Assembly: GCF_037975245.1 (NCBI RefSeq)
Contig: NC_092563.1
Location: 24,332,960-24,396,959 of the forward strand
Reading direction: 5' to 3'
Source of the DNA: Apostichopus japonicus
Taxonomy: Eukaryota > Echinodermata > Holothuroidea > Aspidochirotida > Stichopodidae
Length of the DNA stretch: 64,000 nt
The position numbers and the translations under genes were made by a program. The notes under the pieces are model-generated. The model did not search any database and was not told the origin of the DNA. It was given only the letters and a program-made list of their open reading frames with translations. Below, piece by piece: positions 1-9,904 of the stretch (the stretch's first letter is position 1; every line of letters starts with the position of its first letter).

Positions 1-405
1 CAACAGGAAATTACAACCAAGGGCTGAATACCTCGTCAACAGAATAACAAAATGGGATGTAATAACCCAAAGGGCTGGACAATTCATGACCAGAATATGA
101 GAGGAGGTGGTTATAATTAAGGGCTAAATACCTCATCAACAGAATACCAAAATGGGATGTGATAACCCCAAGGGCTGGACAATTCATGACCAGTTTACCC
201 AAGCAGGTGGTTATAACTAAGGACTGAATAACTCTCATGACAAGAATACGGAAGCAGGTGGTTATAACTAAAGGCTGAAATAACTCATGGCAGAATACCG
301 TAGTAGGAGGTTATAACTATGGGCTGAATAACTCATGGCAGAATACCAAAGCAGGTGGTTATAACTATGGGCTGAATAACTCTCACGGGCAGAATACCGA
401 ATCTT
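1..405. repeat. degenerate minisatellite, about 50-bp units
   Basis: About eight imperfect units share the core 'ggtggttataactaagggc' followed by 'tgaataactcatg' and 'cagaatacc'. Two of the units carry an extra segment containing 'aatgggatgt'. The array lies 5' of the first visible exon of the + strand gene, inside an intron or upstream region. An open frame across it on the - strand is a by-product of the repetition. Confidence 0.85.
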
Positions 406-765
406 TAAGTTAACAAAAGTCAAGGAAAGAAACAACTTCTGTCATTGACTTTGCATAGGAAATTGTACAAGTAATCCAAACGAATCTGGTTTTAAGCAGG
501 TTATATATGGTCATGAAAAGTGACTAAGCAAAAATGTACTACTTAATTAAAATTTAACCATCTTGACCATGGAGCTCCACTATCTATTTAATATTATTTG
601 AATAAAGTTGTTGTTATTGAATTTAAAACAAGAAATGAAAGTAAACATATAATGATAGAGGATAATATCACTTTTGATTTATGTCTACTGTTTTTTTTCT
701 ACTCCATGAAAGTTCTTTCATTTAAATTGTTATAATGTTTATGTTTCCTCCCCCATTTTATTTAG
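406..765. other. intron, nothing recognised
   Basis: AT-rich sequence leading to the acceptor 'ccccattttatttag' at 751-765. No RNA gene, transposon or exon was recognised. Confidence 0.5.
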
Positions 766-927
766 GTAGTAACAGCTTTTTTGATCAATGTGTGTCATCG
801 CCATGTGCTAATGGTGGCAGTTGTTTCAACAGTTATTCAACCAGTAGTGGCTCCCTCACCTACACCCCACAATACACATGTGTGTGCCCAAATAGTTACA
901 CGGGAGAACGGTGTACCGTTTTGACCA
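766..927 (+). CDS. EGF-like domain exon (gene 1)
   Basis: The acceptor 'ttttatttag' and donor 'gtaagtatcg' bound a 162-bp phase 1-1 exon. The product has six cysteines in EGF spacing: DQCVSSPCANGGSC, a long central loop, then YTCVCPNSYTGERC. The loop ending in PQYTC is shared with the gene 2 exon at 17985 (PQYSC), its likely counterpart. There is no calcium-binding EGF signature. Confidence 0.85.
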
Positions 928-1393
928 GTAAGTATCGTTTACACTGATTGTCTTTCCAAAATATTTCTTTGATGCAGGTGGGTTAAATATTCATCGGAAA
1001 AGTAATATATTTACAACAAGTATTTGGCAGTTTGCCTTGACCTAGTATAAATGAACTTTCATAACAGATGTGCATATTAGCCTAGACTACTTTGCACAGA
1101 GCAGTTCGGTTTATAGATATTTTACTTATGATTATCAACTAGTTTCACTATTTGTTTTGTTCTTTGTAATTATTGTTGTTTTGTTTTGTTATTTTATTTG
1201 ATTGATTTTTTGTGGAGAGATAAAATCTTTCTAGAATTTTGAAACTTGATGTTGTAGCTCCCTAAAAGAGGATATATAGTTTCAGACAAAATGCAACAGT
1301 CGGCTTCAGGCCATTCACCAAATTCTACTCAAAGGCTCTCTGCAGACGGAATGGGTGTAAATATTTCATTCAACTGTCACTTTTCTCCCATAG
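928..1393 (+). other. intron of gene 1, nothing recognised
   Basis: Starts with a consensus donor and ends with 'cacttttctcccatag'. Contains a T-rich stretch at about 1140-1215. No other element was recognised. Confidence 0.6.
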
Positions 1394-1543
1394 GTTTAGT
1401 CCCTCAGCTGAACAGATGTCAGTCAAGCAATATATGTCAGAATGGAGGGACTTGTTTAAATAGTTATTGCAGCTTTGATGACAGGGTCGATTTCTTTTGT
1501 GATTGTCCAATCGGTTTCATTGGTGAAGTCTGCACCATACCAT
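1394..1543 (+). CDS. EGF-like domain exon with seven cysteines (gene 1)
   Basis: A 150-bp phase 1-1 exon between 'ttctcccatag' and 'gtaagtatc'. It encodes CQSSNICQNGGTC, then NSYC, then VDFFCDCPIGFIGEVC. The extra cysteine in the central loop makes seven, leaving one without an obvious partner. It most resembles the gene 2 exon at 17067, which has [11 protein letters not shown] at the same place. Confidence 0.85.
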
Positions 1544-2125
1544 GTAAGTATCAACACTTGTGCAGCAGGGTGAGGTAATGTTTTACACTGAGTATTCAAC
1601 TGACAACTATTACAGGATTTTAGCCAAAATATATAGCTAGTTTGAAATGGATGCATTTAATTGGATTTAGCCATCTGTTTCCACCCTGCTGTCTACGTCA
1701 CTTGGCAAATAATTGAGCTTTTTATCGTTTAAGCAATTTATGGTATTAATGTAGGATTCTGCTGGTGCACATTGGTTGGACTGAGATCTCTGGTGATTCT
1801 TCTCTTGATGAAAGTATATAATTGCTTGATAATCTGTTGATTGACTGTTTAGGGATGGTTGGAGAAATGATCCAGTCTTAAGCGATCTAAAGCAATGTAT
1901 GCAGAAGAAATTACCATCTCTCTGGGAAATATATTTTGAGAGAGATAGAGATATCCGGGGGCATGGTCTAATTTCTCCTTTGTTGAGACCACGCCTGTCA
2001 ATACCTAGAGATGACTGTTGTTGTACTCAAGTGCAATACCTAGGTGGAACTCCTTACCAACCAACTGGTGATTTCTGAGAATTTTATATAAAGTTTCACT
2101 AAACTGAGCAGCAAAAGAGAGGTAC
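1544..2125 (+). other. intron of gene 1, first part
   Basis: Single-copy AT-rich sequence; nothing recognised before the short tandem repeat that starts near 2126. Confidence 0.4.
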
Positions 2126-2345
2126 TAACAATGTGATGAAAGCTCGACAGGTGTTTGTGTAAGAATCATCCAAAAGAGAAATTAGGGTTAGAAGATTTTA
2201 ACAACGCGATGAAAGCTCGACTGGTGTTTGTGTAAGAATCATTCAAAAGAGAAAATAAGGTAAGAAGATTTTAACAACGCGATGAAAGCTCGACAGGTGT
2301 TTGTGTGAGAATCATTCAAAAGAGAAACTAAGGTGAGAATGCATT
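2126..2345. repeat. tandem repeat, three copies of about 75 bp
   Basis: Three imperfect copies share 'gatgaaagctcga' and 'ggtgtttgtgt', then 'agaatcat' and 'caaaagagaaa'. Copies begin near 2133, 2200 and 2279. Intronic. Confidence 0.8.
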
Positions 2346-2897
2346 AACAATGTAGTCACTTGTGAATTACTCTCTACAACACAACATCCATAGCACTTTC
2401 CCATTAAAAGGGTCCAAATGCCTTCTAGTTTGCAGCTGTACATAGAAGAGGGAGGCAAAGTAGACAATTTAGAATGGTCTCTGAGACAAACACAGTGAAC
2501 GGAAGACCTTTATGGGCTTTTTGTTTGGGGTGGGGGGGGGGTTCACATTCAGTGTTGAAATTCTTTATGTTCCTTGAAGAGAATCTTTAAACACTGCTTC
2601 ATTAAAACTAACCTAATTATTTAATGATGTATAATTTGCAGGTTGTTTTCTTCTATCTCTCTCTTCCTCTTGTTTATATTCTTTCTGATATTGTCTCTTT
2701 TGTTTTGTCGCTACTACTTATGTAAGGATGCTTATAAGCTCACCTGAGCTTTGTTTTGAGCCTTAATTTATGTATTGTTCTACTTTCGTGTCTTTTTTTC
2801 AATCTCCGGTTTTGACTTAAATAACAGAGTGAGAAAACTCAACCATAGTAAAAATTTAAAAAAAAATCTGATTCATAGTAGCTCTTGTTCTTTGCAG
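2346..2897 (+). other. intron of gene 1, last part
   Basis: Contains a poly-G run near 2529-2541 and a pyrimidine-rich stretch at 2645-2710. Ends at the acceptor 'gttctttgcag'. No gene was recognised. Confidence 0.4.
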
Positions 2898-3014
2898 ATG
2901 GCAATCCTTGTTCTACTATTCCGTGCAGTAATGGGGGGACCTGTGTTCCCTTCAATCAGTACTTTGTCTGTGAGTGTCGTCCTGGCTTTTCAGGCTCTAC
3001 CTGTGGATTGCTGG
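2898..3014 (+). CDS. EGF-like domain exon (gene 1)
   Basis: A 117-bp phase 1-1 exon from 'tctttgcag' to 'gtgagatttg'. The product NPCSTIPCSNGGTC, VPFNQYFVCEC, RPGFSGSTC is a complete six-cysteine EGF domain. The PFN-x-YF segment and GFSG turn are shared with the gene 2 exon at 16611, the third match in the collinear series. The long open frame in another phase over this exon is a shadow. Confidence 0.88.
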
Positions 3015-3094
3015 GTGAGATTTGTAACAAGTTATAGTGAATTCATTGCTTGAATTAACCACATTTTCCCCTTGTAAAATAACCCAGGTAACCG

Positions 3095-3312
3095 AGGTAA
3101 CTTGTAAATATAGTTGCGTGCGCCGGTTTGTATCTGCATCCTGTGGGAAATCCCCCTGGGGGACCCATGGCTGTGGTGCGCTGTAGTGGCCCAAGAAGGA
3201 TTGTTTGAATTGTGCACACTTTGGTGTGTGGGTGTGACAAGTTACCAATGACCAGGGGTTAAGTTGTAAAGTCATGTGAGAGGGCCTTGGCCTCAAACAA
3301 GACTGTTAAACC
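3095..3312 (+). mobile_element. 5'-truncated SINE, same family as 22141-22495
   Basis: The 3' body of a SINE. It shares 'ggtaacttgt', 'aatatag', 'gtgtgacaa', 'gttaccaatg', 'aggccttg' and 'caagactgt' in the same order with the reverse complement of the fuller copy at 22141-22495. The tRNA-like head is missing here. It lies in the intron between the third EGF exon and the first HYR exon of gene 1. Several short - strand frames over it are accidental. Confidence 0.7.
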
Positions 3313-3444
3313 TCCAACGTTTGAATTATCTATATTCTGATGACTTTGAGATGTTAAGTGATCTCTTGGGCACAATCGTTAACTTTAATTGTGATTTCTG
3401 TAAGTTTTATTTTTTCCCCCTTGCATGTCTTGTCTTATATTTAG

Positions 3445-3705
3445 GTGATGTTATACCACCAACAATCAGTGGTTGCCCTCAACAAACCATTGTTGTCCAA
3501 GCATCCCCAGGGGCCAGCAGTGCCCAGGTCAGTTGGCCTACACCACAGGTTTCTGATAATTCGGGAGGTCCAGTCCAACTAGTTAGCGTGAACGCTGTCT
3601 CTGGGGCCTTCTACGGCGTCGGGACCAACCAGGAGGTCGAGTACGTTTACGAGGATGTATCGGGAAATAGAAACAGCTGTTCTTTCTTCATTATTGTAAC
3701 TCAAG
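3445..3705 (+). CDS. HYR domain exon (gene 1)
   Basis: A 261-bp phase 1-1 exon from 'cttatatttag' to 'gtaaatgat', 87 residues. It has the HYR pattern: PPTISGCP at the start, then VSWPTPQVSDNSGG, a VGTNQEVEYVYEDVSGN stretch, and CSFFIIVTQG at the end. Two cysteines form the standard HYR disulphide. The SPGASSAQVSW segment and CSFF ending resemble the gene 2 HYR exon at 15432 more than the tandem HYR exons. HYR folds as an immunoglobulin-like beta sandwich and is typical of extracellular adhesion proteins such as sea urchin hyalin. Confidence 0.9.
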
Positions 3706-4518
3706 GTAAATGATAGTCAACAAGAAATATATCTTGTAAACTAGGTCATACTCTCCTCAGAAGCTGTGTAATTATCATGTAAAAGAACACAAAAGTGACA
3801 CAGTTTTATTACCTGTTTATCCTATGGGAGCAATAAAGATCCCTAATAAACTTTTTGCGGGTATTATGTAAGCATCTTGTGACAAAAACTACTATATGTT
3901 GTATGCAGTACGATGTTCAGTATCTGTAAATCACTGACTGGATCAACGATCATGAAACTTGAAATTTAGACAAGTTCTACCCAATATGCAAGTCAATGGA
4001 TCTTCAGTCAAGGGCCCCCTTTTCTTCTTTCATTTTCCCGTTTCTTTGCAGGCAACAGATTTGTATGAAATGTTGTGCATGTTTCATTGTTAACACATCA
4101 TGGTTTTCGACGGAGGTCTTCATGCTTAGTATCTGAAAACATAAGTTCTATGCGACCTTTGACCTGTCGTTTGTTTTGGTGAAGGAATTATGGGGACAAC
4201 AGACTGGAGTTAGAAACTAAACCAACCAGGGATTCTGATACCGTCTTTTACCTTACATAACTGAGTAAGAAGGCCCAGAAAGCTACTTGCGGGAAAGATC
4301 GGAACGAATAAACGGTTGAAACGAAACAAGCCCCATATTATGTGAACAGTGATTTCTAACATGTATACAGGAAGAAGTGTGTTTTTTTCTCAGTGTTATC
4401 GATTAATTGTCTGAAATCGAAAACCAGATCTTTCCTCTTTTGCTTTTCTAGCTAAGATTGGTGCATGAATATTGTCTTTGAGAATGACAAAATATATTTT
4501 TCTTTTATTTGTTCTTAG
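3706..4518 (+). other. intron of gene 1, nothing recognised
   Basis: About 0.8 kb of single-copy sequence between a consensus donor and the acceptor 'tttgttcttag'. No repeat family or RNA gene was recognised. Confidence 0.5.
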
Positions 4519-4635
4519 GTACTTCCACTGGTTGTCAACTAAATCCTTGTTTGAATGGCGGAACTTGTCGTCAGGTCGCCGGCGTAGATTCCTGCATCTG
4601 TCCACCTGGATTTACTGGACAGACATGTTCACAGA
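4519..4635 (+). CDS. EGF-like domain exon (gene 1)
   Basis: A 117-bp phase 1-1 exon, donor 'gtgagtatcc'. It encodes [12 protein letters not shown], then [13 protein letters not shown], a canonical six-cysteine EGF. It begins the part of gene 1 that has no collinear match in gene 2. Confidence 0.88.
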
Positions 4636-5050
4636 GTGAGTATCCTGGAAAGTGAAACTTGTGAGCTGTCTATTTCTCACTGCCTAAGTGAAGCTATCCC
4701 TGCAGCATGAGGGGGTGGGATGGGGGTGGGGATGGGGGAGGTTTAGAATTTCATTTTTGAATCTCTGTATTGAAAAAAATATTGGTTAATCGTGTTAAAT
4801 GTGGGGAATAACAACTCATATGCACTTCATAAGAAAAGTTGACAAAGAGTCAAAATATGAAGGGTTTTGACCTTACATACCTTGACTTGCATTTCACTTG
4901 ATGAATTAAATTATTGTGATCATGTGAGAAGATTAAAGGATTAGGGACAACATTGTTTTCTTTCTGTATGTACATCTCTCTCAGTTATTAATGACTTGCT
5001 TAAATATATTCCTTTATATGTATAACTTTAACGATGATAACAATTTTCAG
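4636..5050 (+). other. intron of gene 1
   Basis: Contains a G-rich stretch at about 4710-4742 ('gggatgggggtgggg'). Otherwise nothing was recognised. Confidence 0.5.
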
Positions 5051-5170
5051 GGACAAACCCATGCAGTTCTACGCCATGTCAGAACGGAGGTACTTGTGTG
5101 CAAATCAGTGTGACAGGCTTCTTATGTCAATGTCCAAACCAATTTGAAGGAGACAGATGCCAGACTAATA
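5051..5170 (+). CDS. EGF-like domain exon (gene 1)
   Basis: A 120-bp phase 1-1 exon from 'caattttcag' to 'gtaagaattt'. It encodes [15 protein letters not shown] and [14 protein letters not shown]. The ending QFEGDRCQ is repeated exactly in the next EGF exon (5647), indicating a fairly recent exon duplication. Confidence 0.88.
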
Positions 5171-5235
5171 GTAAGAATTTAATTTCCTTAATCTTAAAGA
5201 ATCGATTAGACATACTTAGCTTAGACGACCAAAAA

Positions 5236-5456
5236 TTGTTCTGTGCTGAGGTATCTTGTTTTGTGCCGGGGTATCTTGTTCTGTGCCGGGGTATCTTGTT
5301 CAGTGCCAGGTATCTTGTTTTGTGCCAGGGTATCGTGTTCTGTGCCTGGGTATCTTGTTCTGTGCCGGAGTATCTTGTTCTGTGCCGGGGTATCTTGTTC
5401 TGTGCTGGGGTATCTTGTTCTGTGCTGGGGTATCTTGTTCAGTGCTGGAGTATGCA
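5236..5456. repeat. minisatellite, 20-bp unit, about 11 copies
   Basis: The unit is 'ggtatcttgttctgtgccgg' with point variants and one short copy. It gives overlapping open frames on both strands, none with gene-like features. It lies in the intron between the two duplicated EGF exons. Confidence 0.93.
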
Positions 5457-5646
5457 ATCAGAACCAAGGTGAATCAGTACAACCCTGTTCAAAGTATTGA
5501 AAATTTGCAGGTTTGGGGTTATATTTTAATGTAAATTTTTTGCAACCTGTAAATCGCAATTATGATCTTATCCTGGTAATGAATGTTTCAAAGTCATTGT
5601 CTACGTTCACTGAATTTAAAGATCAAGGGTTACTTTTTATTCACAG

Positions 5647-5763
5647 CATTAGTAACATGCGCCTCTCAGCCTTGTGAAAATGGAGGTACCTGTGTACAGA
5701 TAGCGGCATCAAGCATTCTCTGTTTATGTACAGGCCAGTTTGAAGGAGACAGATGTCAAAATG
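5647..5763 (+). CDS. EGF-like domain exon (gene 1)
   Basis: A 117-bp phase 1-1 exon from 'tttttattcacag' to 'gtaagcttc'. Encodes [16 protein letters not shown] and [15 protein letters not shown] near duplicate of the exon at 5051 in its flanks, with a diverged middle. Confidence 0.88.
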
Positions 5764-6014
5764 GTAAGCTTCATATATATTTCTGCAAAATTTTATTGTT
5801 GAATGTGCAGCATTCAATTTTTTCGATATTTGAATCGATCATTAATTTTCATGTAGAAACTTCCATGCCGTTCATCTTCATCTCTGCATGCACTCGTTGC
5901 TGTTACATGCTTCCTTTGTAATGGAAGTTTAATTACATAACTACATAAAGTTTATTTAAGCGTTTCCCTAACTTTTGTAATAAATTGTAATAAAATTTGT
6001 AATAAAACGAACAG

Positions 6015-6077
6015 CTGTAAATGGGTTTGTCTGCAACTGTCCACCCACTTTTGATGGACAATTGTGTGAGAGAATTG
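6015..6077 (+). pseudogene. half EGF exon, in frame (gene 1), possibly decayed
   Basis: A 63-bp segment between 'aaaacgaacag' and the good donor 'gtaagagta'. It reads VNGFVCNCPPTFDGQLCERI in phase 1-1, the second half of an EGF domain with cysteines 4-6 only. The first half is absent upstream, where the DNA is A/T-rich with repeated 'ttgtaataaa'. The polypyrimidine tract is poor. It may be a truncated exon no longer used; because it keeps phase and length modulo three it could still be spliced in without breaking the frame. Confidence 0.5.
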
Positions 6078-6299
6078 GTAAGAGTAAAGCAAACTTAATA
6101 CTGATGATTTTGATGTCACTTAAACCTAGTAGGCTCGCAGTGATGCTGAGAAAATTTGTAGCAAGGTTATTTAAAGCTGTACTTATTTATACGGTATACA
6201 TTTCCATGCATGTATGTAATACAAATAATGCAAGATTTAATGAAGATCCATCTTTTAGATATGTGATGTGTGAGTGAGTGCAAGCAGCATAACTTACGG

Positions 6300-6680
6300 G
6301 TGCACCAGGGTTACTTAAAATTTTACTTACCCACTCCCTCTCTTCCCCCTTCCTTGAAAATTTTACTTACCCCCTACCTCTCCAATCCCCTTTTAATTTC
6401 TTCTTGTTCATCTTCTAACTTGTGTTTACTTATTTGTGTTTGACATGTGCGAAGCATTTACAAAAAAAATAGAAGAATTGGGTAGAATTTTGCAGACATT
6501 CACATCCTAACCACTGGGTGTTGTAGGGTTACCTTAAAAGGTTACTAAAACCCCCCTCCCTCCTACAAAACAATGTGTTTTATTTTTCTATTTTTTCTTC
6601 TTCTTGTTTTTGACATATCTAAATCATTTGCAAAAGTGAATGAAGTGGGTAGATATATTGCAGACTTTCAATTAGAGATA
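6300..6680. repeat. degenerate two-copy tandem duplication, about 200 bp
   Basis: The segments near 6306-6500 and 6527-6680 share 'agggttac', 'tgtttttgacat' or a close variant, 'gcatttacaaaa' or a close variant, 'gggtaga' and 'ttgcagac' in the same order. Intronic. An old duplication, not a recognised transposon. Confidence 0.5.
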
Positions 6681-6793
6681 AGCTAGGTGGCTGAGATGTA
6701 TGTCTAGGAGTCACAATATATTGAAATCTACAATATTAATGTATACATTACTATTCTTAATGTAAATCAATCTGTAACATCTTTAACATTTAG

Positions 6794-6910
6794 GTAACCC
6801 TTGCAACTCCTTTCCTTGTCTGAATGGAGGGACATGCATCCCGTCTGCCAATGCACCAGACTTCTTCTGCATATGTCGAGCAAACCTCCAGGGACCACTG
6901 TGTCAACAAG
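6794..6910 (+). CDS. EGF-like domain exon (gene 1)
   Basis: A 117-bp phase 1-1 exon from 'aacatttag' to the weak donor 'gttggtgg'. It encodes [17 protein letters not shown] and FFCICRANLQGPLCQQ. Its NPCNSFPC start is shared with the gene 2 exon at 19266. Confidence 0.85.
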
Positions 6911-7384
6911 GTTGGTGGATGGTTCCCATACTCTTCATAACCGATTTCCCTAACCCACTGATTGCTCTATTTATTTATTTATTTTATTTTTTGCTTGATT
7001 CAATTCTATTTTCAGTTTATTTTATACTTCCATACGCATTTAGTGTCTTAATGATAATCAGTAGTGGCAAGTAGCCTACAGTAGGTAGCAGTTAAGTTGG
7101 GACCGAAAATCCCTTTTTACCAAATATTATCAATTTTTTTGTGTGAAATGTACATTTTTGTTTTGTGTGTGTGTGAATCATCTGCAATTAATTATCGAGA
7201 GTTTGATGCTTTTACCTGCTCGTAATTTACAGACTATGTACTATTCGTGTTCATTCTATGATATATGTATGCCTACACACATGTACGTTTCTTATTTAAT
7301 TTCTCCCATTTGTTTTGATGAGGTGTAAAGTGTACCCGGAGATTTACAAACTCGTACATGATTTTTTGCTGTTTCTCTTGAAAG
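6911..7384 (+). other. intron of gene 1
   Basis: Contains a T-rich tract with 'atttatttattt' at about 6968-6990. Otherwise nothing was recognised. Confidence 0.5.
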
Positions 7385-7636
7385 CCCTTCTGGATACAAC
7401 TGCCCCAAACATTGCAGGCTGTCCTGGAAATATAACAGTGACATCATTTACATCCAACTATGAGCAAGTGACTTGGCAAGTTCCTACAGCTACAGATGCA
7501 TCACCACCAGTCACTCGTACCGAGACACATTTCCCAGGAGTTTTCATTAGCAGGGGCCAAACCATTAATGTCATTTACCATTTTACAGATGCTTTCACAA
7601 ACACAGCTGTCTGCAGTTTCTTTATTGTAGCTCCAG
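7385..7636 (+). CDS. last HYR domain exon (gene 1)
   Basis: A 252-bp phase 1-1 exon from 'gtttctcttgaaag' to 'gtaaaaaatc', 84 residues. Hallmarks: LLDTTAPNIAGCPGNITV, then VTWQVPTATDASPP, and VIYHFTDAFTNTAVCSFFIV at the end, with two cysteines. The CSFF ending groups it with the HYR exons at 3445 and 15432. It is followed by the stop exon at 8616. Confidence 0.9.
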
Positions 7637-7869
7637 GTAAAAAATCTAACATTTCACTTCAATATTCTAGTGTATTTACATTTTTATGCTTGCTACACAA
7701 AGCGAGAGATACTATTGAGTACTCGACACAAGCGTTTCAAGGTAGCAACGAGAGCCGTAATGTCATAAATGTCAATCAACAGAGGTTAACCATCTGCATA
7801 GGAATTACAGTAACCACCCATAAGGTTAATCATGTTGTCACATGATACAGTGAGACTAATATGCGAGCC

Positions 7870-8257
7870 CATAGGCGTAGGAGGCTGGGGGGGGCTGCAG
7901 CCCCCCCAACCAAAAATTGTTGTGAAAATTCGGGCAATATGCTGAGAATTTTTCCGGCACCTACTGAAAGAAAAATAATTTGCAATGTGTTTTTCAATGG
8001 TTAAACTGATACTATTATGATCATTATTATTGTAACGACTTCCCCAATAATTATAACCAATATGGAAAGGTAATAACACGGCAAATGATTGTATGTTATT
8101 GGCATGCGATGTAATAACCGATGCATGCCTATATGATATGCACATTAACATGTTGAATGCGGATGGGGCGCGCCAACAAAATGTTGGGGATATATTTTTC
8201 GGGCAAGTCGTTACAACCCCCCCCCCCCAAAAATCAAATTGGGCTCCTACGCCTATG
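7870..8257. mobile_element. MITE copy 1 (hAT-like, 8-bp target-site duplication)
   Basis: Ends are perfect 14-bp inverted repeats, CATAGGCGTAGGAG and its complement. It is flanked by the direct repeat tgcgagcc at 7862-7869 and 8258-8265. Subterminal parts contain poly-C/poly-G runs. It has no transposase, so it is non-autonomous. The interior ('ttgtaacgacttccccaataattataacca') matches the copy at 24884-25404 in opposite orientation. The 8-bp duplication fits hAT elements, but the first bases of the end only loosely fit the hAT consensus. The open frame across it is not a gene. Confidence 0.88.
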
Positions 8258-8265
8258 TGCGAGCC

Positions 8266-8615
8266 CCTCGGGAGGAGATAATCCAATGTCATCTGCCGAG
8301 GTAGTTTGGGTACTTGGGTATTTGTAAATAGGATGAAGATCCTGCTAGGAGGCCCTCTTTAACTTAAAAGCATTTTTATATTAGCAGTTAAAATGGCACG
8401 TAAAATCCATATTATTCCATTGATTCATTATAATTCTAATAAAGAGGACCCTAAATATAAAAAAAAATCGACTCTGAAATAATTGCACCATTTTTGAAAT
8501 GTATGAGATTGTTCTCGCATATTTTTGCTTATACCATTGTCACATTAAAAGTTACAAAACTGTTATTTCCTTTGTATTCATATCTGAAATATGTATTTTA
8601 TTTTTCCATTGACAG
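8266..8615 (+). other. intron of gene 1, last part
   Basis: Single-copy AT-rich sequence leading to the acceptor 'tttttccattgacag'. Nothing recognised. Confidence 0.4.
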
Positions 8616-8620
8616 TTTAA
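8616..8620 (+). CDS. terminal coding bases and stop of gene 1
   Basis: After the acceptor at 8601-8615 the exon begins TT TAA. With the phase-1 G from the previous exon this reads GTT (Val) then TAA, so the protein ends immediately after the last HYR domain. The exon seems to continue as 3' untranslated sequence to 8645, where 'gtgagtatat' is a good donor. A candidate next untranslated exon starts at 8853 after 'tttgttatacag'. There is no hydrophobic segment. Inferred from splice signals only. Confidence 0.45.
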
Positions 8621-8645
8621 TAGAGCCATAGCAACAACAATCATG

Positions 8646-9370
8646 GTGAGTATATCTATCGATGATGCAATTAGTGTCATTTTTGTGAAGTTAATCACTT
8701 CCCAAAAGAAACAAATTTGAATGTAAGCAAAACATTCATATGAAAGACGACATCATTAAATTTAAAATTCATTTCTCTCGACACAAAGATATATGTCAAT
8801 GGCTCATATTTAGTGATAGTTTAATTCTCTGAACATTTTCTTTGTTATACAGCTCATGAAGATCTAACCTAACTGGACAAAACCATCAGACATAATACTC
8901 ATGGATACCTTACCTGGTACTGTGGATTTAAATCATGTACATTTCTGGATCCACTTTCTTTACCAAACTCCTTGGATTCCTAGCATCTCATTTGCAGCTG
9001 TTTGTCACTTACGACACTCTCTATCTGCTTGTAAATCAAAAGTACTGTTTTAAATTGAGAATAAGCAAGCTCTTTACCCCCCCCCCCCTCCCGCCCCCAC
9101 TGGGTGGTTTTGGTTTGTACTGTATATATTTTAAACGTGGATCAGACTCCACAATTTGAACGTTGTGATAGACTACGATCAGGAGCGGATCAGATCCTGT
9201 GCATTATCAGTACTTGGTGTTAACTTTGTAATGTAATGCAGTCTCAGGATTGGCTTTCACCTATTTCCTCCGTTGCTTGACACAATAGTAGTAAGGATTA
9301 ATAGCAGCGCTGTACAACACAAAGCTTATGCTTTTGCACGTTTACTTATAGTGCGGTAACCTCCTTTTCA
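8646..9370 (+). other. probable 3' untranslated region and intron of gene 1
   Basis: From the donor at 8646 through the acceptor at 8851-8852 into probable 3' UTR. Contains a poly-C tract at 9078-9095. No coding exon was recognised. Confidence 0.35.
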
Positions 9371-9379
9371 GTGATCAAA

Positions 9380-9650
9380 AGCAAAGGGTCTGATAGTGAG
9401 CGCAGGGTCTGATAGTGTGAGCGCAGGGTCTGATAGTGTGAGCGCAGGGTCTGATAGTGAGCGCATGGTCTGATAATGTGAGCGCAGGATCTGATAATGT
9501 GAGCGCAGGGTGTTATAGTGAGCGCAGGGTCTTATAGTGAGCACACTGTCTGATAGTGTGAACGCAGGATCTGATAATGTGAGCGCAGGATCTGATAGTG
9601 TGATTGCAGGGTCTAATAGTGTGAGCGCTGGGTCTGATAGTGAGCGCCAG
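9380..9650. repeat. minisatellite, 19-21-bp unit, about 13 copies
   Basis: The unit is 'agcgcagggtctgatagtg' with or without an extra 'tg', plus variants 'caggatctgataatg'. Open frames on the - strand arise from the repeat. It lies in the 3' region of gene 1. Confidence 0.92.
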
Positions 9651-9904
9651 AGGTTCAAAATCAATTGAAGCTGTTTGAATGTTGATTATCAAGCGGGGAG
9701 TCTGGTCCACAACTTAACTTCCGCCAAACTGCATCTTTGAAGATTACTTTGGTTAAAAAAGGAATTGAAATGATTAATTTGAAGTAAAATTTATGGAAAC
9801 AACAGGGTATATCATGGCAGAAGTTAATTTATTGCAAGCTTGTACAAAAGTCATTAATTTGCAAAAAGAAAGAAATTGAATATCAAAATTACGAGTTAAT
9901 TGTG

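Larger units (their letters stand above)
766..8620 (+). other. gene 1: EGF/HYR extracellular protein, 3' part (gene span)
   Basis: Span of the visible coding exons of gene 1. The order is EGF (766), EGF (1394), EGF (2898), HYR (3445), EGF (4519), EGF (5051), EGF (5647), half EGF (6015), EGF (6794), HYR (7385) and a stop exon (8616). Every internal exon is flanked by AG and GT, is a multiple of three, and has phase 1-1 borders, which is why they can be joined with confidence. No start codon or signal peptide is present, so the gene begins left of the window. The visible part gives about 471 residues, or 492 with the half EGF. EGF and HYR modules are extracellular and act in adhesion and matrix; the partner is unknown. 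The frame closes right after the last HYR, so this product appears to be secreted, unlike its - strand paralogue. The first four exons are collinear with gene 2 exons at 17985, 17067, 16611 and 15432. Confidence 0.75.

Noticed and set aside
2775-3053. 92-codon frame over gene 1 exon 2898
   Set aside because: Wrong phase; the phase-1 frame gives a complete EGF domain.
5221-5534. Three overlapping frames with cysteine-rich repeats ([12 protein letters not shown] type)
   Set aside because: They translate the 20-bp minisatellite in three phases; cysteine content comes from the repeat tgt codons.
7786-8292. 168-codon - strand frame
   Set aside because: Covers the MITE at 7870-8257 and its flanks; no domain and no conservation with the second MITE copy as a frame.
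9368-9710. Leu/Ser/Asp-Pro-Ala repeat frames on the - strand
   Set aside because: Produced by the 19-21-bp minisatellite in the 3' region of gene 1.
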